7,068 nucleotides of DNA from Mesorhizobium sp. (GTDB taxonomy: Bacteria; Pseudomonadota; Alphaproteobacteria; Rhizobiales; Rhizobiaceae), in the NCBI GenBank assembly GCA_019509685.1, contig JAEKLU010000115.1:1-7068 (forward strand). Reading direction: 5' to 3'. Within the stretch, counting starts at the first letter, position 1; each line of letters begins with the position of its first letter. The notes below the pieces were generated by a model. That model saw only the letters and a list, made by a program, of their open reading frames with translations, was not told where the DNA came from and did not search any database. Made by a program: the position numbers and the translations under genes. Shown one piece after another: positions 1-5,401 of this stretch.

Positions 1-1
1 C

Positions 2-961
2 CCCTATATCGATCTTCTGCCGCCGCAAGGCGTGAAGCTGACGCCACGCCACTATGCCTATCTCAAGATTTCCGAGGGCTGCAACAACCGCTGCACCTTC
101 TGCATCATTCCCGCACTGCGTGGCGACCTCGTCTCGAGGCCGGCGGCGGACGTGCTGCGCGAAGCCGAAAAGCTTGCCAAGGCCGGCGTCAAGGAACTCC
201 TGGTCATCTCGCAGGACACCAGCGCCTACGGCATCGACATCAAGTACCAGACCTCGAAGTTCGGCGACCGCGAGGTACGAGCGAAGTTCCTCGACCTCTC
301 CGAGGAGTTGGGCAAGCTCGGCATCTGGGTGCGCATGCATTACGTCTACCCCTATCCGCATGTCGCCGACGTCATCCCGTTGATGGCCGACGGCAAAATC
401 CTCCCCTATCTCGATATCCCGTTCCAGCATGCTTCGCCGCAGGTGCTGAAGAACATGCGCCGCCCCGCCCATGGCGAAAAGACGCTCGAACGCATCCGCG
501 GCTGGCGCGACGTGTGCCCGGATCTCGCTATACGCTCGACCTTTATCGTCGGCTTTCCGGGTGAGACCGAAGACGACTTCCAGATGCTGCTCGACTGGCT
601 GGACGAAGCCAAGATCGACCGTGCCGGCTGCTTCAAATACGAGCCGGTTAGGGGCGCCCGCTCCAACGACCTTGGTCTCGAACAGGTCTCTCAGGAGGTC
701 AAGGAGGCGCGCTGGCACCGCTTCATGCAGCGCCAGCAGAAGATTTCGGCAACGCAGCTCGCCAAAAAGGTCGGCAAGCGCCTGCCGGTGCTGATCGATG
801 AAGCGCATGGCACCTCGGCCAAGGGCCGCACCAAATATGACGCGCCGGAGATCGACGGTTCGGTGCACATCCAGTCGCGCCGCCCGCTGCGCCAAGGCGA
901 GATCGTCACCGTCAAGATCGACCGCGCGGACGCTTACGATCTATACGGCTCCGCCGTCTGA
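2..961 (+). CDS. rimO: Ribosomal protein uS12 (S12) methylthiotransferase RimO, 3' part
   Basis: RimO is a radical-SAM enzyme that adds a methylthio group to the conserved aspartate of ribosomal protein uS12 in the cytoplasm, using S-adenosylmethionine and two iron-sulfur clusters. The frame is open to the left edge, so the gene begins upstream; the GTG at 32 is an internal valine, not the start. Counting from that codon, the radical-SAM CxxxCxxC motif is C17, C21, C24 (CNNRCTFC, bases 80-103). Other family blocks are [19 protein letters not shown] and [11 protein letters not shown]. The last 65 or so residues fit the RNA-binding TRAM domain, ending in [10 protein letters not shown]. The N-terminal UPF0004 domain, with the cysteines of the second cluster, lies outside the window. 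The HASP and TRAM context and the LLPPQG lead-in favour RimO over MiaB. No frameshift is seen. The next gene starts 55 bp downstream on the same strand with no terminator between them. Confidence 0.96.
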   Translation, partial: PYIDLLPPQGVKLTPRHYAYLKISEGCNNRCTFCIIPALRGDLVSRPAADVLREAEKLAKAGVKELLVISQDTSAYGIDIKYQTSKFGDREVRAKFLDLSEELGKLGIWVRMHYVYPYPHVADVIPLMADGKILPYLDIPFQHASPQVLKNMRRPAHGEKTLERIRGWRDVCPDLAIRSTFIVGFPGETEDDFQMLLDWLDEAKIDRAGCFKYEPVRGARSNDLGLEQVSQEVKEARWHRFMQRQQKISATQLAKKVGKRLPVLIDEAHGTSAKGRTKYDAPEIDGSVHIQSRRPLRQGEIVTVKIDRADAYDLYGSAV

Positions 962-1016
962 GTTACCCCCCGGACGCGACTACGAACTGACGAAACAGAA
1001 AGAGGCTGATCAAGGT

Positions 1017-1370
1017 ATGGTATGCGAGAAATCCGCCTCGTTATGGTCTCGCGGCTTGATACTGGCCGGGATGGTGACGGCGGCTTTGGTGACTGCCATG
1101 CCGGTTCCCGTCTTTGCAAAGGATGCTCTATACCCTCAAGGACTTTCCGACGCTGATCGAGCCGACAACCATCCAACAGACGCTGAATTGGAAAAGTGCC
1201 CTGGCATTGTGGACCTATATCAGGGGGTTCGAATGAATGGGACTCCTCTTCCCGGCAAAGTATCGATTGAGCAACTGCAGAAAGACGCTTCAGAGTGTGT
1301 CTACATACTCAACGAGAACTACGGGACCGACTGGACGGTTGACGAGACTGGCGTCCAAAAGGACGACTGA
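1017..1370 (+). CDS. Small exported protein of unknown function (117 aa)
   Basis: I do not recognise this family. The ATG at 1017 is preferred because it places a clean Sec signal peptide at the N-terminus: residues 1-13 carry the basic n-region (K5, R12), residues 14-28 are hydrophobic (LILAGMVTAALVTAM), and VFA at 32-34 gives a signal peptidase I site before K35. Upstream, GAAAGAGG (998-1005) is a possible but distant Shine-Dalgarno, and AAGG at 1012-1015 lies very close to the start. The predicted mature protein is about 83 residues, acidic, with two cysteines (C61, C94) that could form a periplasmic disulfide; C3 is in the cleaved part. No lipobox, repeat or membrane segment is visible in the mature part. 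Hand-counted GC over 1141-1320 is about 50%, lower than the flanking genes, which fits a lineage-specific or acquired gene. It may be co-transcribed with rimO, but a functional link is not evident. A strong hairpin follows 42 bp after the stop. Confidence 0.72.
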   Translation: MVCEKSASLWSRGLILAGMVTAALVTAMPVPVFAKDALYPQGLSDADRADNHPTDAELEKCPGIVDLYQGVRMNGTPLPGKVSIEQLQKDASECVYILNENYGTDWTVDETGVQKDD

Positions 1371-1412
1371 GCTCCACGCTTTTTTGAGTTTGTTTGCAGA
1401 ATACATTCCCTG

Positions 1413-1439
1413 AAAAAGGGCGCCAACGGCGCCCTTTTT
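1413..1439. terminator. Bidirectional rho-independent terminator between convergent genes
   Basis: A perfect 12-bp stem, AAAAAGGGCGCC (1413-1424) and GGCGCCCTTTTT (1428-1439), surrounds an AAC loop. The GC-rich core is flanked by A5 on the left and T5 on the right, so transcripts from either strand would carry a hairpin followed by a U run. It sits between the stop of the + strand gene (1370) and the stop of the - strand gene (1471), where a two-way terminator is expected. Confidence 0.9.
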
Positions 1440-1470
1440 GCTGATTATCGTTGGCTTTGACCGTATCTCG

Positions 1471-1914
1471 TCAGAGCTTCACCGCCTCGATTGCGGCCAG
1501 GGAACGGTCGATCGCCTGATTGAGGGTGGCATCAAGGCTCTTGCCCGCTGACTTGGCTGCGATAACCGACAGCCGTGAGGCAAATCCCAGATGGTAGTCC
1601 ACAAACCACTCGGGGTGCGGCTCGGGCTCCGGAAACGGCCACCACCACGGGGGAAACTTCGGTATCTTCGGTCGCGTCGGGCACCAATCGTCGAGGTCAT
1701 CGGACACCGCCTTCATATCGAGCCCGCCGCGCTGCGCCGCCCACGCGGAGCGGACGAACTCGTCAGCGACCGCGGCGCCCAGTTCATGCGGCGGCAGCGG
1801 CTGAGGATTGAGCGCGACTTGCGCAAGCCGGCCTTGTGGGCCGCGCGGGATGACATCATAGATTGCAGGAATGCGTTTCCCGATGATGGCCAAAAGCTTT
1901 TTATTCAATTGCAT
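1471..1914 (-). CDS. Uncharacterised Pro/Trp-rich protein with NPQPLPP motif (147 aa)
   Basis: I cannot assign a function. The start at 1914 is fixed by a full AAGGAGGT Shine-Dalgarno (1918-1925) just upstream; the frame runs on to an ATG at 2013, but that would bury the ribosome binding site. The protein starts MQLNKKLLAIIGKRIP, a basic amphipathic stretch without a typical signal peptide. ALNPQPLPPHEL (34-45) carries an NPQPLPP motif that I remember from many unrelated-looking hypothetical proteins, unverified. A likely helix (44-60) and an acidic patch (DDLDDW, 72-77) follow. Residues 86-103 are packed with proline and aromatics (KFPPWWWPFPEPEPHPEW), including three tryptophans in a row and alternating Pro-Glu. 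The C-terminal 40 residues look like an Ala-rich helix. The single cysteine is C78. The gene appears monocistronic, converging on rimO and its follower. The codon pattern is GC-rich and gene-like, so I believe it is real. Confidence 0.75.
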   Translation of the reverse strand: MQLNKKLLAIIGKRIPAIYDVIPRGPQGRLAQVALNPQPLPPHELGAAVADEFVRSAWAAQRGGLDMKAVSDDLDDWCPTRPKIPKFPPWWWPFPEPEPHPEWFVDYHLGFASRLSVIAAKSAGKSLDATLNQAIDRSLAAIEAVKL

Positions 1915-1917
1915 TAG

Positions 1918-1925
1918 ACCTCCTT
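1918..1925 (-). promoter_or_regulatory. Perfect Shine-Dalgarno setting the start of the 147-aa gene
   Basis: On the minus strand the sequence reads AAGGAGGTCTAATG: a full anti-16S match with four bases between GGAGG plus T and the ATG region. It is the strongest ribosome binding site in the window, implies efficient translation, and rules against the longer reading frame beginning at 2013. Confidence 0.85.
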
Positions 1926-2184
1926 CTGCGAGCGCTATCGCGCCAGCTGGTTTCGTCTGAACTGCATGATCAGCATGAAAGTAGAGGTCGTTAATGTATG
2001 TGAACATTGTCACGGAAACCGTCGAAATATTACATCGACACCGTCAAAACGCGGATTGAAAAAGAACACCAGAGAAATTGATCTTAAATACTTGGCACAC
2101 AACGCCGTCGAACGATCTTTAGCCGACTGGCAAAAAAGCTTCCCGCCTAGGGGAAAGCCCTACCAACCGACCTTACAAACGAAT
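1926..2184. other. AT-rich intergenic stretch, no convincing gene
   Basis: This stretch separates the 147-aa gene from the end of the ABC operon. By hand count, 1981-2100 is about 39% GC, far below the surrounding genes. It should contain the minus-strand promoter of the 147-aa gene, but I could not pick a -35/-10 pair with confidence. A partial dyad, GTGA-N6-TCAC, lies at 2000-2013. A + strand frame starting at 1966 (or 1975) runs through here, but it continues through the operon terminator and into the antisense of the binding-protein gene, so I do not call it. No tRNA, CRISPR or insertion-sequence ends were seen. Confidence 0.6.
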
Positions 2185-2206
2185 GAGGGCGCCACAAGGC
2201 GCCCTC
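2185..2206 (-). terminator. Probable rho-independent terminator of the ABC operon
   Basis: A perfect 9-bp stem, GAGGGCGCC (2185-2193) and GGCGCCCTC (2198-2206), with an ACAA loop, begins 24 bases after the TAG stop of the binding-protein gene. On the minus strand it is followed by ATTCGTTTG, a broken T-rich tract, so termination may be less complete than at the 1413 hairpin. The + strand side has no T run. Confidence 0.7.
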
Positions 2207-2230
2207 TCCGGTTCGAAACTTTGGCGCCGC

Positions 2231-3298
2231 CTATTGCGGCAGCTTGTCGTCGATGCCTTTGACATAGAAATTCATGCCGAGCAGCGTGCCGTCGTCGGCG
2301 ACTTCGCCGTCCTTCAGCCAGGCCGAGCCGTCCTGCTTGGAGACGGGGCCGGTGAAGGGGTTCCAGCCGCCGGCGATCTTTTTCTCGGTCGCCTCGGCCA
2401 TCGCCTTCACGTCGTCTGGCATGTTGGTGTAGGGCGCGAGCTTGACGGCGCCGTCCTTGATGCCCAGCCAGACATTGTCCGGCTTCCAGCTGCCGTCCAG
2501 CGCCGCCTGCACGCGGCTGATGTAGTACGGGCCCCACTCGTCGGTGAGCGAGGTCAGCTGTGCATTCGGCGCGAACTTGATCATGTCCGACGACTGGCCG
2601 AAGCCGTGCAGCTTGCGCTCCTCGGCGACTTGCAGGGCGGCGGTGGAATCGGTGTGCTGGACGATGATGTCGGCGCCCTGGTCGAACAGCGCCTTGGCGG
2701 CGTCGGCTTCCTTGCCCGGATCGAACCAGGAGTTGACCCACACGATCTTGACCTTGAAGTCGGGATTCACCGACTGCGCGCCGAGGATGAAGGAGTTGAT
2801 GCCCATCACCACTTCCGGGATCGGGAAGGAGACGATGTAGCCGGCAAGGCCCTTCTTCGATTCCTTGGCCGCGATCTGGCCGAGCACGTAGCGGCCTTCA
2901 TAGAAGCGCGCATTGTAGATGCCGAGGTTGTCGCCGGTCTTGAAGCCGGTGGCGTGCTCGAACATCACCTTGGGGAATTTCTTGGCGACCTTCACCTCGG
3001 CATCCATGAAGCCGAAGGAGGTGCCGAAGATGATCTTGCAGTGCTCGCGCGCCAGACGCTCGAAGGCGCGGTCGGCGTCAGGGCCTTCCGAGACGTTTTC
3101 GAGATAGGCGGTCTCGACCTTGTCGCCGAGCGCCTTCTCGACTTCGAGCCGGCCTTGGTCGTGCTGGTAGGAGTAGCCGAAGTCGCCGATCGGACCCGTA
3201 TAGACCCAGCACGCCTTGAGCTTGTCGGCCGCCTGGGCGGTTGCCGCCAGCGACAAGGCCGCCGCCGTGGTCATCAACGCAATAAGCAGTCTTTTCAT
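2231..3298 (-). CDS. BMP-family ABC transporter periplasmic binding protein, putative nucleoside/purine binder
   Basis: This is the solute-binding component of the importer encoded upstream in the same operon; it captures the ligand in the periplasm and hands it to the permeases. The 355-residue length is usual for the family (Pfam Bmp, PnrA-like). Residues 1-23 form a Sec signal peptide (MKRLLIALMTTAAALSLAATAQA) with an AQA signal peptidase I site. There is no lipobox cysteine, so it should be a soluble periplasmic protein rather than a lipoprotein. The mature N-terminus carries GPIGDFGYSYQHDQGR (35-50), the proteobacterial version of the family's ligand-side loop. NSWFDPGKE (189-197) and DIIVQHTDS (210-218) are further family blocks. 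Cysteines C30 and C87 could pair. The start is supported by GAGAGG seven or so bases upstream. Family members studied elsewhere bind purine nucleosides (PnrA) and one branch binds riboflavin (RfuA). The exact ligand here is inferred, not shown. It is the last gene of the operon, after a 52-bp gap. Confidence 0.94.
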   Translation of the reverse strand: MKRLLIALMTTAAALSLAATAQAADKLKACWVYTGPIGDFGYSYQHDQGRLEVEKALGDKVETAYLENVSEGPDADRAFERLAREHCKIIFGTSFGFMDAEVKVAKKFPKVMFEHATGFKTGDNLGIYNARFYEGRYVLGQIAAKESKKGLAGYIVSFPIPEVVMGINSFILGAQSVNPDFKVKIVWVNSWFDPGKEADAAKALFDQGADIIVQHTDSTAALQVAEERKLHGFGQSSDMIKFAPNAQLTSLTDEWGPYYISRVQAALDGSWKPDNVWLGIKDGAVKLAPYTNMPDDVKAMAEATEKKIAGGWNPFTGPVSKQDGSAWLKDGEVADDGTLLGMNFYVKGIDDKLPQ

Positions 3299-3350
3299 TG
3301 TGTTACCTCTCTGAGTTTAAGCCTTGGAGCTTCCCGTCTTTTTGTTGTTG

Positions 3351-4271
3351 TCAACGATCCGGAACGAATGGCTGCCCCAAGGAAGCCGGCGTGTTCATCA
3401 TCGTCAGACGCTTGTTGCGCGAGATTAGAACGAGAACCACGACGGTTGCCAGATAGGGAAGCGAAGAAAGAAACTGCGACGGCACCGGAATCCCAAAAGC
3501 CTGTGCATGAAGCTGGCCGATCCAGACCGCGCCGAAGATATAAGCGCCGGCCAGCACCCGCCACGGACGCCAGGACGCGAACACGACCAGCGCCAGGGCG
3601 ATCCAGCCACGGCCCGCGCTCATGTTCTCGACCCATTGCGGCGTATAGACCAGCGACAGGTGGCCGCCGGCAAGACCGGCGCAGGCGCCGCCGAAGATCA
3701 CCGAGAGGTAGCGGTAGCGGATCACCTTGATGCCCAGCGCATGCGCCGAGGCATGGCTGTCGCCGATCGAGCGCAACGTCAGGCCCATGCGCGTCTTGAA
3801 CAGGAACCACATCACCGCGGCCGTCAGCGCGATCGAGATGTAGAAGACCGGGTCCTGGCCGAAGATCAGCCTGCCGATCACGGGGATGTCGGTGAGCACC
3901 GGAATGTAGAGATTTGGCAGTCTTTCGCCGGGCTGGCCGACGAAGCTCGTTCCCATCATGCCGGACAGGCCGAGCCCGAGAAGCGTCAGCGACAGGCCGG
4001 TCGCCACCTGATTGGTGGCCAAGGACAGCGTCATGACGGCAAAGAGCAGCGAAAACAGCGCGCCGACGATGATCGCCGCGATGAGGCCGATCCAGGGCGA
4101 TCCGGTAAGGTAGCCGGCGCCGAAACCACCGACCGCGCCCATGATCATCATGCCCTCGACACCGAGGTTGAGCACGCCGGAGCGCTCCACCACCAGTTCG
4201 CCGATCGCCGCGATCAGCAGCGGCGTGGCCGCGGTCGCGATGGTCAGAAGAATGTTGACGGCGATGTCCAT
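3351..4271 (-). CDS. BMP-type ABC transporter permease, second subunit (NupC-like)
   Basis: An inner-membrane permease of the BPD_transp_2 family (Pfam PF02653), forming the translocation pore with the permease encoded just upstream. The protein has 306 residues and about eight or nine hydrophobic segments; the first starts almost at the N-terminus (MDIAVNILLTIATAATPLLIAA). Family marks are GELVVERSGVLNLGVEGMM (24-42), the segment LRSIGDSHASAHALGI (166-181) that should form the cytoplasmic loop contacting the ATPase, and GRGWIALALVVFASWRPW (220-237). The shorter length and the NLGVEG block match the second permease of nucleoside systems of the NupABC and Rns type. Its ATG overlaps the stop of the preceding gene by one base (TGATG), with GAGGAGG seven bases upstream, so translation is probably coupled. 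Substrate is not readable from the permease alone. Confidence 0.94.
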   Translation of the reverse strand: MDIAVNILLTIATAATPLLIAAIGELVVERSGVLNLGVEGMMIMGAVGGFGAGYLTGSPWIGLIAAIIVGALFSLLFAVMTLSLATNQVATGLSLTLLGLGLSGMMGTSFVGQPGERLPNLYIPVLTDIPVIGRLIFGQDPVFYISIALTAAVMWFLFKTRMGLTLRSIGDSHASAHALGIKVIRYRYLSVIFGGACAGLAGGHLSLVYTPQWVENMSAGRGWIALALVVFASWRPWRVLAGAYIFGAVWIGQLHAQAFGIPVPSQFLSSLPYLATVVVLVLISRNKRLTMMNTPASLGQPFVPDR

Positions 4272-5401
4272 CAGCGGGCCTCCTCGAGCTTGGGCGCTGC
4301 TTCGAGTTTGGTCGCGCCATTCGGCTTCGTCAGCGCCATGCCGATCACGCGAATGCGGTAGTGGATGAGCGTGTCGCAGCCGAGCACGAAGAACAAAAGC
4401 ATGCCCTGGAAGACGCGAGCCACCTTGTCGGAGATGCCGAGCGCGCTCTGCACCGCCTCGCCGCCAAGATAGGTCAGCGCCAGCACCAGTCCCGCCGCGA
4501 TGATGCCGAGCGGATTGAGTCGGCCGAGGAAGGCGACGATGATGGCGGTGAAGCCATAGCCGGGCGAGATCACCGGCTGCAGCTGGCCGATGGCGCCGGA
4601 GACTTCGGAAATGCCCGCCAGTCCCGCCAGCGCGCCGGACAACAGGAAGCTGAAGAAGACCATGTAGTTGAAGCCGAAGCCGGCAAAACGCCCTGCCCTT
4701 GGGCTGGAACCGAGCACGCGCACCTCGAACCCTTTGAGCATGCGGCTCATCATCAGCCAGACCAGCACGGCGGCCACCAATGCAAAGACGAAGCCCCAGT
4801 TGGCGCGGCCGGCGTCAGGCATCAGCTCCGGCAACACGGCCCAGTCGCCGAACTGGATGGTCTGCGGGAAACCATGACTCTGCGGATCGCGCCAGGGTCC
4901 GCGCACCATCCAGTCGAGGAAGAGTTGGGCGACGTAGACCAGCATCAGGCTGGTCAGGATTTCGTTGGTGTTGAAGCGCGTCTTGAGCAGCGCGGGGATG
5001 GACGCGTAGAACGCGCCGCCGGCCATGCCGAGCAACAGCATCAACGGCAGCACCAGCGGCCCCTCGAACCCAGGGAACAGCACCGGAATGATCGACCCGA
5101 AGATGGCGCCGAAGATGAACTGGCCCTCGGCGCCGATGTTCCAGATGTTGGCCTTGTAACAGACCGACAGGCCGACAGCGATCAGGATCAGCGGTGCGGC
5201 CTTGATCGCCAGCTCGTGCAATTGCCAGACCTGGCTGATCGGCTCGACGAAGTAGATTTCGAACGCATTGAGCGGATTGACACCGAGCAATGCGAACATG
5301 ATGGCGCCTGCGATGATCGTCAGCGCGAAGGCGATGAAGGGCGACAGCACCGAAAACAGTGCCGAGCGCTGCGGGCGTTTGACCAGTTCGATACGCATCA
5401 T
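4271..5401 (-). CDS. BMP-type ABC transporter permease, first subunit (NupB-like)
   Basis: An inner-membrane permease of the BPD_transp_2 family (Pfam PF02653), partner of the next gene product in one channel. The chosen start gives 376 residues. Two adjacent ATG codons (5401 and 5398) are possible starts: the first overlaps the ATPase stop by four bases (ATGA), the second by one (TGATG). GGAGG lies four and seven bases upstream of them, so the second ATG is better spaced; the difference is one residue. The frame extends back to 5650, but that part is antiparallel-free overlap with the ATPase gene and lacks permease character. Nine or ten hydrophobic segments are visible. NIWNIGAEGQ (85-94), FNTNEILTSLMLVYVA (143-158) and GFTAIIVAFLGRLNPLGI (283-300) are family blocks. 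VRVLGSSPRAGRFAGF (227-242) fits the cytoplasmic coupling loop. The C-terminal tail (about 356-376) is hydrophilic and charged (KLEAAPKLEEAR). Confidence 0.94.
   Translation of the reverse strand: MMRIELVKRPQRSALFSVLSPFIAFALTIIAGAIMFALLGVNPLNAFEIYFVEPISQVWQLHELAIKAAPLILIAVGLSVCYKANIWNIGAEGQFIFGAIFGSIIPVLFPGFEGPLVLPLMLLLGMAGGAFYASIPALLKTRFNTNEILTSLMLVYVAQLFLDWMVRGPWRDPQSHGFPQTIQFGDWAVLPELMPDAGRANWGFVFALVAAVLVWLMMSRMLKGFEVRVLGSSPRAGRFAGFGFNYMVFFSFLLSGALAGLAGISEVSGAIGQLQPVISPGYGFTAIIVAFLGRLNPLGIIAAGLVLALTYLGGEAVQSALGISDKVARVFQGMLLFFVLGCDTLIHYRIRVIGMALTKPNGATKLEAAPKLEEAR

Noticed and set aside
1017..1026. The 10-mer ATGGTATGCG occurs at 1017-1026 and again at 7011-7020.
   Set aside because: Several shared 10-mers are expected by chance in a sequence of this length, and the flanks are not similar.
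1966..2262. A + strand frame of 98 codons beginning MISMKVEVVNVCEHCHGN, with a CxxC-like CEHC motif.
   Set aside because: It has no clear ribosome binding site, runs through the operon terminator hairpin, and ends antisense to the binding-protein gene. The second half reads as a shadow of that gene.
3299..3350. A possible small hairpin (AAGC-N6-GCTT on the minus strand) between permease 2 and the binding-protein gene.
   Set aside because: A 4-bp stem is too weak to call an attenuator or mRNA-stabilising element.
2183..3730. A 515-codon open frame on the + strand opposite the binding-protein and permease genes.
   Set aside because: It is antisense to genes with clear signal peptide and family motifs, crosses their intergenic gap, and is rich in His, Arg, Asp and Glu as expected of a shadow in GC-rich DNA.
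3295..4320. A 341-codon minus-strand frame overlapping permease 2 in another frame.
   Set aside because: It is Arg/Gly/Asp-rich and low in hydrophobic segments, a frame-shifted shadow of the permease.
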